NCBI GenBank assembly: GCA_013813265.1
Contig: JACCRY010000081.1
Coordinates: forward strand, 1-33,072
Direction of reading: 5' to 3'
Origin: Parachlamydiaceae bacterium
GTDB taxonomy: Bacteria; Chlamydiota; Chlamydiia; Chlamydiales; Parachlamydiaceae
Length of the DNA stretch: 33,072 bases
The notes below the pieces were generated by a model. The model saw nothing but the letters and a program-made list of their open reading frames with translations. It ran no database searches and was not told the origin of the DNA. Made by a program: the position numbers and the translations under genes. This document shows positions 9,707 to 17,018 of this stretch, piece by piece. Numbering within the stretch: position 1 is the first letter of the stretch; each line of letters opens with the position of its first letter.

Positions 9707-10369
9707 TTATTGCAGACGCTTGAAAAGTTCTGTATATTTATTTAGATCCCTTGGGGACAGTGAGGTACTTACGCTAAAATCTTCTACGTGATCGTGATTG
9801 TAGGAAGTAAATCCAGCCAATTCATCTTGTAAGGCAATTACCTCTACAAAATCTTCTTTTTCAAACTTAAACGCCACTGCTATTGTCTTCCCATCTCGCT
9901 TTAAAGCCATGATATCATCTATCATGTCAGATGACTTCCATTTTGCAATATTTGAACCAGATTTTTTTCCCGTATCTACATTGGTATTTTCTTTGATTTC
10001 CCAATGTATTTCTGGATTTAGTTCTGGAAGTGCGTTCAAATCTTCGGTGTTTGCTAAGTATTTGACCGTTTCTTCAAGTTCATCAGGCTCAATCATCTTT
10101 TTAATGGCATAAGCGCCCATCAGTGCCCCAGCTGCTATTATTGAACCACCTATCAAAGGATGTGCGCTAACTATCAAAGCTCCAACAGTAACCAAAATTG
10201 CAGCAATAACACCCTTAAATGCTATCCAAAAAGGGCTTTTCGGATATATGACTTGAAGATCGCGCCCTAACCAACTGGGCTTAGGCACATGCTGTGTTTC
10301 GTAAGTTACAGATGTTGGCAATTGATAAGTCCCTTTAATGTTTATGCTAGATATGTCTGGATTATTCAT
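9707..10369 (-). CDS. Inc-like protein with a paired hydrophobic segment
   Basis: 220 residues, with ATG 10369 preceded by AAGGAAATTT. There is no signal peptide. Residues ~48-68 and ~72-89 are two hydrophobic stretches separated only by a short HPLIGG turn. That bilobed hydrophobic hairpin is the hallmark of chlamydial inclusion-membrane (Inc) proteins, which leave the bacterium by type III secretion and sit in the vacuole membrane. The remaining ~130 residues are polar and would face the host cytosol. I recognise no family beyond this architecture, and it could equally be an ordinary small membrane protein. A small dyad (AATTGG/CCAATT, 9693-9708) overlaps its stop and could help termination. 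Confidence 0.7.
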   Translation of the reverse strand: MNNPDISSINIKGTYQLPTSVTYETQHVPKPSWLGRDLQVIYPKSPFWIAFKGVIAAILVTVGALIVSAHPLIGGSIIAAGALMGAYAIKKMIEPDELEETVKYLANTEDLNALPELNPEIHWEIKENTNVDTGKKSGSNIAKWKSSDMIDDIMALKRDGKTIAVAFKFEKEDFVEVIALQDELAGFTSYNHDHVEDFSVSTSLSPRDLNKYTELFKRLQ

Positions 10370-10625
10370 AAATTTCCTTATTTAAATTTTAGCCTGAGAG
10401 ATTTCACTTGAGTCATTAGCTCAAACCACGTTGATTTTGAACTTATTTTAATAGCAGTGAATCTTCACTCTTCAATTGTCATCATAGCTAAATTGAAAAT
10501 TATGAACAAGAATAATTGAACACTTCTTTTCTTTAACTTAATTGCATATTGTCATACTTAATAAAATTTTCCAGGGTAGCAGAATGGTCAAAAATGGACG
10601 AGTGAAAGTGAATAAGCATAATTAA

Positions 10626-10714
10626 GTCCATTCGTGTCCATTTTCGTCCATTACAGTCCATTATTGTCCATTATAGTCCATTTTCGTCCATAATTGTCCA
10701 TTATGTCCATTCTC
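10626..10714. repeat. Nine tandem copies of a 10-bp unit (GTCCATTnnn)
   Basis: GTCCAtt recurs at 10626, 10636, 10646, 10656, 10666, 10676, 10686, 10696 and, one base short, 10705. GTCCAT is nearly constant and the last three bases vary. The period is one turn of B-DNA, so every copy faces the same side. An inverted copy (AATGGACGA) lies at 10593-10601. The array is 130-220 bp upstream of the ABC exporter start. The remaining parts of 10370-10847 are AT-rich without other features. Confidence 0.85.
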
Positions 10715-10847
10715 TTAAACTTGAAAACCTTCAAACCTCTAGCTTCAATGGCAATTGGGTTCACAACATTTCACTTTACAAAAAATTTTTTTAAAGCTAG
10801 CTAATAGATGTACTCTAAAATTCATTAACTCCCTACAAAATGAACGC

Positions 10848-11663
10848 ATGCACGTAACAGACGTCTCTTCAAAAACCATCGTTGAAGTCATCGAACTTAG
10901 CCATGATTACGAGTCGCATCCTGCCGTAAATAAGATCTCTTTCAACGTCGATGCCGGCCAGATTTTTGGATTGCTAGGTCCAAACGGCGCTGGCAAAAGT
11001 ACCACGATCAAAATGCTCACAACTCTTCTACCTGTGAGTTCTGGCACAGCCCTTATCAATGGTTTCGACATTACCATTCAAGCAGCCGATGTGCGCAATA
11101 TTATTGGATACGTACCTCAACAGCTTTCGGCAGATAGTGATTTGACAGGCTATGAGAATCTGCTGCTTATTTCAAAACTTCATGGAATGGACCCTGGATT
11201 GCGCAAAAGCCGTATATCAGAACTTCTTCATTTTATGGGCTTGAACGCTTCAGCTGATCAACTTGTTCGCAAGTATTCCGGTGGCATGATCAGGCGCTTA
11301 GAAATTGCTCAAGCTCTTGTGCATAACCCAAGCATCCTCTTTTTAGATGAACCTTCCATCGGTCTGGATCCTTCAGCTCGAAGAATATTTTGGGAGCATA
11401 TCAAAAATTGGCAAAAACAATTCGGCACAACAATCCTGATGACAACCCATAATATGGATGAAGCCGATCAGATGTGCGATGTAGCAGCCTTTATGCATCT
11501 TGGTCAAATCGTTGCGATAGGAAGCCCAAGCTTTCTAAAGTCAACGGTAAGTCCAACAGCAAATCTCGAAGATGTATTCATTTATTATACAGGCAATGCG
11601 ATCACTGAAAGTGGAGATTTTAGTCATGTTAAACAAGTTAGAGGGTCAATCACAAATCATTGA
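10848..11663 (+). CDS. ABC-2 type exporter, ATP-binding subunit
   Basis: 271 residues if started at ATG 10848. The frame is open upstream to a TTG at 10755, but homologues begin close to the IVEVIELSH strand, so the ATG is preferred although its ribosome site is weak. Numbered from that ATG, the Walker A is GPNGAGKST (~44-52), the signature is YSGGMIRR (~143), the Walker B is ILFLDEP (~163), and the H-loop histidine is in TTHNMDEAD (~H201). The closest group is the DrrA/CcmA-like ATPases of drug or polysaccharide exporters. It works at the inner face of the membrane with the permease encoded next. The last 38 bases overlap that permease gene, which implies coupled translation. The substrate is unknown. 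Confidence 0.92.
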   Translation: MHVTDVSSKTIVEVIELSHDYESHPAVNKISFNVDAGQIFGLLGPNGAGKSTTIKMLTTLLPVSSGTALINGFDITIQAADVRNIIGYVPQQLSADSDLTGYENLLLISKLHGMDPGLRKSRISELLHFMGLNASADQLVRKYSGGMIRRLEIAQALVHNPSILFLDEPSIGLDPSARRIFWEHIKNWQKQFGTTILMTTHNMDEADQMCDVAAFMHLGQIVAIGSPSFLKSTVSPTANLEDVFIYYTGNAITESGDFSHVKQVRGSITNH

Positions 11664-12438
11664 CAAATTACGCATAAGATTTCGGCAATTTTCAGCAATT
11701 GTGGAGGGTGATATTCGTAAATTATGGCACGACCCTTATGAAATTTTTACGCGCATGATACAACCTGCGATCTGGTTGCTCATCTTCGGTCAAGCGATGG
11801 CTAAAACAAAAGGCATTTCAACAGGCAATATGCCTTATCTCGATTTCATTGCTCCTGGCATTTTAGCGCAAAGTATCCTGTTTATCTCCATTTTTTATGG
11901 TGTAGCATTAATTTGGGATCGGGATATGGGGATTTTACAAAAAATTATGGTCTCCCCAGCTCCACGATACATTTTGGTCACTGGCAGGGCATTTGCCGGA
12001 GGTCTACGTGGAGTATCCCAAATTTTTATGATCTATCTTCTGGCTTGGATGCTAGGCATCCATGTGCGCTGGAACTTGCTAGCTTTTTTAGGAGTTGTTG
12101 CTACAGTGTTACTGGGAGGAGCTGTTTTTTCGACTTTCTCTTTGATTATTGCCTCATTGATTAAAAAACGTGAACGTTTCATGGGCATAGGACAAGTCAT
12201 GACAATGCCCTTGTTCTTTGCCAGCAATGCGCTTTACCCCCTTGAATTGATGCCTCACTGGCTTCAAATCCTCTCTAAAGTGAATCCTTTGACCTATCAA
12301 GTTAACGCGTTGCGCAGCTACATGATTACTGGCAGCGCAAGTATAGCAGATCTTTCCTTAGACCTTGGTGTTGGTCTATTCGCCTTAATTATTCTTGTAG
12401 CCATTGCGACAAAGGCCTATCCCCGCATTCTCTATTAG
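11626..12438 (+). CDS. ABC-2 type exporter, permease subunit
   Basis: 270 residues from ATG 11626, chosen because GTGGAG (11611-11616) sits correctly ahead of it; earlier in-frame ATGs at 11572 and 11596 lack such a site. After a ~45-residue cytosolic start with an amphipathic helix, about six hydrophobic segments follow (PAIWLLIFG, ILAQSILFIS, a long stretch near LLGGAVFSTFSLIIA, FFASNALYPL, and the last helix FALIILVAI). LMPHWLQ..NPLTYQVNALR is the conserved C-terminal loop of ABC-2/DrrB-type permeases. It forms the channel for the ATPase encoded upstream, and both ABC halves are present as a complete two-gene exporter. The gene ends 120 bp before a convergent gene, with no clear terminator in between. 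Confidence 0.9.
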   Translation: MLNKLEGQSQIIDKLRIRFRQFSAIVEGDIRKLWHDPYEIFTRMIQPAIWLLIFGQAMAKTKGISTGNMPYLDFIAPGILAQSILFISIFYGVALIWDRDMGILQKIMVSPAPRYILVTGRAFAGGLRGVSQIFMIYLLAWMLGIHVRWNLLAFLGVVATVLLGGAVFSTFSLIIASLIKKRERFMGIGQVMTMPLFFASNALYPLELMPHWLQILSKVNPLTYQVNALRSYMITGSASIADLSLDLGVGLFALIILVAIATKAYPRILY

Positions 12439-12557
12439 GATCTTTAAAGGAGAACGTTTTATTTGCCTTCGATTCTATAAGCGATAGCTTTACAGTTAAC
12501 CTAAGAGTGCAATCGTCTATAGCAAAATTTAAGAAACTCCATTCCTTTGATTTTAAC

Positions 12558-13073
12558 TTACTTATTAAGCAATCCCAAATAGATGTAGAACTTATCGTGG
12601 TGTTCGGGAAAAGATGAGAAGCCATTGCGTATGCGCAATTGCTCAAGCTCTGGAGAATCGACCTCTAAAGCTAAAAAAGTCATTCCTGATTTGAAATGGA
12701 TTTCAACAGCCTTGACAACCTTAAATGGAAAACTTTGCCCCACTTCTTTATATTCAGGTTTCTTTCTTTGTTTTTGCTGGTCTTCTTTATCATATACGAT
12801 TTGTATATGAGGTCCTTTTTGAGAAGTAAATTTTTTTAATTTCGGATTAGTCAAAGGTAGACGTTGGAACTTTTCATCTATTTTTAGATAAAGTTCACCA
12901 AAGGAGTTTGTCATAAGTATACCGGTCAGGGGCAATTGTTGTGCAGCACATACAAGGTCTGACTGCTCAATCTCAATCGCTTGAGCGTCTGCTTGCAATT
13001 GTGAAGAATAACAAACTAACGAACCTGCAAATATTAATATAACGACAAAAAAACTATATAATCGTCTGCACAT
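12558..13073 (-). CDS. Exported protein of unknown function
   Basis: 171 residues. ATG 13073 is chosen over the GTG two codons upstream because TGGAGT lies 5-6 bases before the ATG. Residues ~1-28 are a signal peptide (MCRRLYSFF then a hydrophobic core), so the protein should reach the periplasm or envelope. The mature part has a short cysteine-containing segment (LVCAAQQ), then beta-rich alternating sequence with a charged linker (KEDQQKQRKKPEYKE), and ends in FYIYLGLLNK. I recognise no domain. It lies convergent to the ABC exporter and divergent from the FecR-domain gene. It shares the 13074-13340 gap with the latter; apart from a small dyad (CACTGACAGTG, 13141-13151) I see no regulatory site there. 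Confidence 0.75.
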   Translation of the reverse strand: MCRRLYSFFVVILIFAGSLVCYSSQLQADAQAIEIEQSDLVCAAQQLPLTGILMTNSFGELYLKIDEKFQRLPLTNPKLKKFTSQKGPHIQIVYDKEDQQKQRKKPEYKEVGQSFPFKVVKAVEIHFKSGMTFLALEVDSPELEQLRIRNGFSSFPEHHDKFYIYLGLLNK

Positions 13074-13340
13074 GTCCACTCCATTAAGATGAAAGTTGTA
13101 TGATTTTTTTATGCCTGCCGCATTTAACGTCGAGCTTTACCACTGACAGTGAGTATTAATTTTATAGCAATAATTTGAGAAATAACAGATTCAATATATT
13201 ATAGCAATGTTGCCTACGAAATTCAACTTTACTACTCTTAAAATTCTTTTTTTAAAAAATTTTCTTGTCTACCGTTTATTAATGAAGTATCTTTAAAAGT
13301 ACCTCAAATAATGTGAAATTGGGGTTAATGAGGTTATTAT

Positions 13341-14339
13341 ATGATAAATTTAAAACATCTCTTATTTACAGTCTTGATCGGTATATCCAGTCAAGTGGTT
13401 GGTGTAGAAATTGATCCTTCGGGCAATTCCTCTGTTAAGAATAAACTTCCCTTACAAGCCACTCCAAAAAATATAGAAAATAAACCATGGAAGCCCTTCA
13501 TTATCGGGAACCCCATCAAGGAAGGCTCGAAATTTCAAACTGGCCCCAAAGAAGAACTTCGCTTGCAATTCAGTGAAGGAAGCATAATTAGGCTTAATCC
13601 GCAAACGATTATCGCAATTGATTCTCTTGAAGATCCTCTCAAACAGCCCCTTATAAATATTATTTTGGAAACCGGGGAAATTAGAATTCATATGATACCC
13701 TATAATGCTTATCGAAATCTCATCATAACAGCCGGACAATCCATGCTGATTGCTTCTGAAACTGAGCCCACTTTTTCAGTAAAACAAAAAGATCTAACGA
13801 CTGTTGCGGTCGAAAATGGCACCGTAACTATTCAGATGGATAACCCTGAGCTTCAATCGATTTATTTACATTCAGGCGAGCAAGTTTCATTTAATGCGTC
13901 CAAGATGGGACCAATTGTGGCTGTAGGAGCCCCTCCAAGCCTTGAAGAACCGAAAGATTTGTCTTTTCGAAGACTTGACCTTGGTTATATGCAACAATGT
14001 GAATCAACGAGTGGATTAGAAGAAATTTGCGGAACATGGTCTTGGAATAAAGCAACGCAACGATTTGATGCTGCCTGGAATAATGGTGAAAAAGCGGTTT
14101 TAAAAGTTGAAAAAATGAGTGACGGAGAGATTGTCCTTACTCGCGATGATGAAAAAAAGAATTCTACTATAAGAACAGCCCGTTATGTCGGACATAATGA
14201 AGGAGTACAATCACTCGGAGATGTGATTTTTCAATTAATAAAAGGTACAGTCTCATGGGAAAAAGATGGTGTTAAAACAGAAGGTGCTTGGCATGCAACT
14301 TCTAGTCAGTTTCTGGATTTAGGAAAAAAGCAACAGTAG
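13341..14339 (+). CDS. Exported FecR-domain protein
   Basis: 332 residues, with ATG 13341 behind TGAGGTT. Residues 1-21 are a signal peptide (MINLKHLLFTVLIG...VVGVE). Residues ~55-190 match the FecR fold: a TGPKEELRLQFSEGSIIRLNPQT block, then ETGEIRI, then a strand-rich part with GTVTI and HSGEQVSF. In canonical FecR the domain is periplasmic and relays iron-citrate occupancy to an ECF sigma factor. Here no FecI-like sigma factor, TonB receptor or transmembrane anti-sigma tail is present, so it is probably a stand-alone envelope or ligand-binding FecR protein. Residues ~220-325 form a second unrecognised beta-rich region (ICGTWSWN ... GAWHAT) that looks like a small lipocalin-like or avidin-like repeat. 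Confidence 0.82.
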   Translation: MINLKHLLFTVLIGISSQVVGVEIDPSGNSSVKNKLPLQATPKNIENKPWKPFIIGNPIKEGSKFQTGPKEELRLQFSEGSIIRLNPQTIIAIDSLEDPLKQPLINIILETGEIRIHMIPYNAYRNLIITAGQSMLIASETEPTFSVKQKDLTTVAVENGTVTIQMDNPELQSIYLHSGEQVSFNASKMGPIVAVGAPPSLEEPKDLSFRRLDLGYMQQCESTSGLEEICGTWSWNKATQRFDAAWNNGEKAVLKVEKMSDGEIVLTRDDEKKNSTIRTARYVGHNEGVQSLGDVIFQLIKGTVSWEKDGVKTEGAWHATSSQFLDLGKKQQ

Positions 14340-14419
14340 TTGGCCACCTGAGAAAAAGTCCTCCTGAATATGCCTGCATCTAATTTAACCTCGAATCCAG
14401 TTAGGAATCCGATTTCATG

Positions 14420-14500
14420 GCCTAGCGAAGCCTCGCTAAGCCGCGTATGCGGCCTAAATAGGAGCCAGAATTCATGGCTGCCTTCTTTTGCCGCATACGC
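14420..14500. repeat. REP-like cluster of hairpins
   Basis: TAGCGA (14423-14428) pairs with TCGCTA (14433-14438). Next to it GCCGC (14440-14444) pairs with GCGGC (14449-14453). GCGTATGCGGC (14443-14453) has an inverted copy at 14490-14500. The words ATTTCATGGC and ATTCATGGC flank these. The GC content stands out from the AT-rich surroundings. This is typical of intergenic palindromic repeats or a small mobile remnant 80 bp after the FecR gene. Confidence 0.55.
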
Positions 14501-14514
14501 TTGGTTTGCGTTTT

Positions 14515-14817
14515 TTATTTTGCACTTATTGAAACTTTCAATTCATTTCTTGATGTTGAAATTGCAATATAAAACTTCCTTTTGTCAATCAAGTTTACCA
14601 CAGATCGGAACAATGCTATTGGCACTGGGCTCCTAGGATTTGATAAAGTTGAATTCTCATAAAAAAATTTACTAACAGTGTCCCAAGTTTTATCTGATTT
14701 TCGCTGCAACTTTGCCCCTAAACAAAAATGATTAATCTTTGGGCTCGAAGTTTGAAAAACCATAATTTTACTATAATCACGATCACCTTGAATATTCCTA
14801 AGCATATAAAACTCCAT
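14515..14817 (-). CDS. Doubtful small open frame
   Basis: 100 codons from ATG 14817. The sequence (for example VFQTSSPKINHFCLGAKLQRKS) has mixed, protein-like composition, but there is only a weak AAAGA ahead of the start and no recognisable domain. About 55 bp upstream on the same strand lies a 21-codon frame, 14873-14938 (MDQDQNNQHDHAHNRQ...), which does have a good AGGAG site 6 bases before its ATG but stops early. Both may be pieces of one decayed gene. I cannot tell whether anything is expressed. Confidence 0.25.
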   Translation of the reverse strand: MEFYMLRNIQGDRDYSKIMVFQTSSPKINHFCLGAKLQRKSDKTWDTVSKFFYENSTLSNPRSPVPIALFRSVVNLIDKRKFYIAISTSRNELKVSISAK

Positions 14818-15070
14818 TCTTTAAAATTAATTTATCTCTTAACACTATATTTACCCTTCCTTACAAAAAGGACTATCTTAACAAGCGTTTTTGCCTATTA
14901 TGAGCATGATCATGCTGATTATTTTGATCTTGATCCATAGAGTTCTCCTAAAATAATTGGGCATTACAAAATTCACCTATTTACATTTAACTGAGAAGTA
15001 AGCCGATAGTTTCATCATACTTCCCCTCTCTCTTTTTTTATTTGATTTTTTTAAAACAGTCAAGTCAAAA

Positions 15071-15168
15071 GTAACATTACACATCATTAAAAAAACTTTC
15101 CACTGAAAGATCCATAACAGAAACACAGGTAACATTATATCTAAGAACATGGGTGACATTATCTGCAC
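15071..15168. mobile_element. Possible insertion-sequence end with three GTRACATTA repeats
   Basis: GTAACATTA at 15071-15079 and 15129-15137 and GTGACATTA at 15153-15161 are direct repeats, the last two 24 bp apart. On the minus strand they read TAATGTCAC/TAATGTTAC. Repeated short boxes like this are found at the ends of IS21/IS481-type elements. The decayed gene on the left (15203-15414) loses homology just at this point. No transposase is nearby, so this would be only a remnant. Confidence 0.35.
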
Positions 15169-15202
15169 TAAAAAAGTGTTATAAATGGTTAAAAAGATTT
15201 TA

Positions 15203-15414
15203 TCAAGGAGGTGAAGATAATTTAGCAGATAACTCAGGAAACCCTTGAGATGGAGGTGTATCATAAAAGAAAAATACAATGATTTTTTTTCTTCTCTGCG
15301 AAATTCGACAGAAATACGCCTCATATTTGGTCTAATTTCACATTGTAATGCTCTATTTGCAGACAATATGAGATCAGCTCGATTTATCTGGTCTATATTA
15401 GGAATTACTTTCAT
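15203..15414 (-). pseudogene. Decayed small gene resembling toxin-associated (immunity-like) proteins
   Basis: From ATG 15414 the frame gives MKVIPNIDQINRADLILS, then a block ANRALQCEIRPNMRRISVEF. It then shifts frame near 15262-15275, and the natural continuation FYDTPPSQGFPELSAKLSS runs to stops at 15203. The pattern 'RALLG-I-PNLRA...FYYD-PPSEEE...ELS' is one I associate with ~100-residue proteins encoded beside polymorphic toxins; this is recalled and unverified. The long frame continuing to 14977 without the shift is not the natural protein. The gene is probably dead and lies in the run of remnants downstream of the Rhs tip. Confidence 0.45.
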
Positions 15415-15629
15415 AAATCACTATATTTATTGATCATGGATACTTAGGAACAATATGCCACCCTCTTTTTGAATTGTAAATATTTCCTTATTTTTCGTGT
15501 TCTTCAGCAATTAATGTTAATTATAAATGCTTTTCAATGTTGTTGACTTAATTGCTTGTCAAAATGTTCTTTTTTAGATAAATGCTTAAAACTTTGTCGC
15601 TTCCTTTCGCTATATTAAAATTATAATTT
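15415..15629. other. AT-rich spacer between two gene remnants
   Basis: I see no open frame, hairpin or promoter that I can support here. Its composition is that of the surrounding decayed accessory DNA. Confidence 0.4.
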
Positions 15630-15957
15630 TTATGCTCCATAGCCTTTCAATTTTTCTCTAATTTTGTTTGCCTCTTCTATCGTGACTAAAAACGTGTTGA
15701 AATTTCCATTCATTGGTTGCATTAAACTTCTGCAAAAGAATTTTTTCAAAAAAGATAGTTCAGAATCATTGAGAATTAAAACGATTCAATTTCTCCCTTT
15801 CCTTCTACATGTGAAATTCTTTCCATAAAATTAATTAGAGCAATTCAGTCAAACCCGTATCTTATCAAAACTTGTATTAAGTATCGTTGCAAAAAATTCT
15901 TATATTTAATAATGGCCAGAAACTCGTTATTTCAGATTTAATTTTAGCTATATCCAT
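15630..15957 (-). pseudogene. Decayed ~108-codon gene, candidate orphan immunity gene
   Basis: Read on the minus strand, AAGGG lies 3 bases ahead of ATG 15957 (MDIAKIKSEITSFWPLLN). Homogeneous protein-like sequence then continues through two frame changes and one in-frame stop: RYLIQVLIRYGFD*, IALINFMERISHVEGKGEIESF, then ILNDSELSFLKKFFCRS through NKIREKLKGYGA to the TAA at 15630. The start is only 6 bases after the TAA of another minus-strand fragment (15964-16020, ending GDFAYRGIGYF). That is the same spacing as in toxin-immunity pairs. I read this as the relic of a displaced toxin tip plus its immunity gene. The family is not recognised. Confidence 0.4.
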
Positions 15958-16113
15958 TTTCCCTTAGAAATAGCCTATTCCTCTATAAGCAAAATCACCT
16001 CCTACAAAGAGACCACTTCCACATCATTTATTTGTATGTATAGAGCTCAGGAGACCAGAATCTTAGAAATCAATTCATAAAATTGATCTGATTTTATCTT
16101 TTGATTATCCAAA

Positions 16114-16362
16114 TTAGTGCATATGATCTCTTATTTTTTCGCGCGCTTCCAAAAGCTGTTGTTTATAATCAGAATCAAAAATTTCGTTCATACATTTTTC
16201 TAAAATAGCTTCCATATCGAAAAGAATCCGCTCTTCTGCTTGGTCTTGAAAGAGCGATGCATGATCGCATTCATTAAATCGACTCAGCCAGTCAAACAAA
16301 ATAATAGTTTCATCATTGCTTAATTTTAGGCACACACTATTATTGATCATGCTCGATTCCAT
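16114..16362 (-). CDS. Probable immunity protein for the colicin-D-like toxin
   Basis: 82 residues, mostly helical and acidic. ATG 16362 lies 3 bases after the toxin stop, and its ribosome site (GGAGG) is inside the last codons of the toxin gene. The pattern is LSNDETIILFDWLSRF, then DQAEERILFDMEAILEK, then YKQQLLEAREKIRD. It matches a family of small proteins that I recall directly downstream of Rhs, CDI and colicin-type nuclease tips. Position, size and charge all fit a neutralising partner that binds the basic nuclease in the producer cell. It is not the classical colicin D immunity protein by sequence. It is the only intact small gene in this cluster. Confidence 0.7.
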   Translation of the reverse strand: MESSMINNSVCLKLSNDETIILFDWLSRFNECDHASLFQDQAEERILFDMEAILEKCMNEIFDSDYKQQLLEAREKIRDHMH

Positions 16363-16365
16363 TAC

Positions 16366-16986
16366 TTATAGTCCTCCATGTTCACGAATGCTTTGCAGTT
16401 GAACAGAATTAAGTCTCCAGCCGCTAATAAATTCTCCAGACCTACTTGAAATAATATTTAGACCTGTTTTTGGATCCAGGTAATGAATGACAGGGTTACC
16501 TCTATATGCTCCATGAATTTTTTGGACATGAGGATTGTTGATATGTTGATTAATACTAGCATTAAACTTGGCAGCATTAGCTTTGTTATAGGTTCCTGAG
16601 ACACCAAAATCTGCAGCATGTTTGAACTTTGCCTGAATTTGCCTTGAAGAAGACATCAGTACGTCACTACAAGGATGATGCGTCGGAGTCTTAGGTATTT
16701 TTGCTGCCAATTGTGATGTTACGCTGGAACTCATTTTTATTCCAGAGCTCATTACATGAGCTACAGCTATAGCTGTAGTCGTACCACCAAAGCTTAAGAC
16801 ATCATTAGCATTTGATGCTGTCCCATTCGACAATCCAGTCCTTTCCAAAAGTTTAACTGTAAGTGGCTCGTGGACTTGACCAGAGATAAATTGATTATAG
16901 CCTGTTACGAAATTGTCTAAACCGTGGCAAGAGATAGCTACTCCTATTGGAACGCCTACCCCTGTACACGAGCCTCCAGTTGCCAA
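16366..16986 (-). CDS. Rhs C-terminal toxin tip with colicin-D-like tRNase domain
   Basis: The open frame gives 206 residues from a TTG at 16986, which is not a convincing real start. Protein-like sequence continues upstream in this frame (RALGGLTECAAGAS) to about 17050, where it meets the Rhs core in another frame. Residues ~1-105 are the Gly/Ala-rich hydrophobic linker usual before Rhs toxins. The last ~90 residues match the colicin D catalytic domain pattern: AKFKHAADFGVSG (His of KHA is the expected catalytic residue), NASINQHI, GAYRGNPVIHYLDPKTG, GEFISGWRL. Colicin D cuts tRNA-Arg in the anticodon loop, so a tRNA endonuclease is expected. The catalytic part looks intact, but the frameshift separates it from the delivery protein. 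Confidence 0.75.
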   Translation of the reverse strand: MATGGSCTGVGVPIGVAISCHGLDNFVTGYNQFISGQVHEPLTVKLLERTGLSNGTASNANDVLSFGGTTTAIAVAHVMSSGIKMSSSVTSQLAAKIPKTPTHHPCSDVLMSSSRQIQAKFKHAADFGVSGTYNKANAAKFNASINQHINNPHVQKIHGAYRGNPVIHYLDPKTGLNIISSRSGEFISGWRLNSVQLQSIREHGGL

Positions 16987-17018
16987 ACTAGCCCCAGCTG
17001 CGCATTCTGTAAGGCCTC

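Noticed and set aside
10626-10714. CRISPR array
   Set aside because: The units are 10 bp with 3-base variable parts and there are no spacers or cas genes, so it is a plain tandem repeat.
10755-10847. N-terminal extension of the ABC ATPase from TTG 10755
   Set aside because: No ribosome site is seen and the extra 31 residues are not part of the ABC fold. ATG 10848 fits family length better.
12439-12557. Terminator between the ABC permease and the convergent exported-protein gene
   Set aside because: AAAGGAGAACG looks like a ribosome site with no frame behind it, and no stable stem followed by T residues is visible.
14977-15414. 145-codon minus-strand open frame as one gene
   Set aside because: Only its first ~50 codons look natural. 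After ~15270 the protein-like sequence moves to another frame and the rest reads through IS-like repeats, so I call a pseudogene at 15203-15414 instead.
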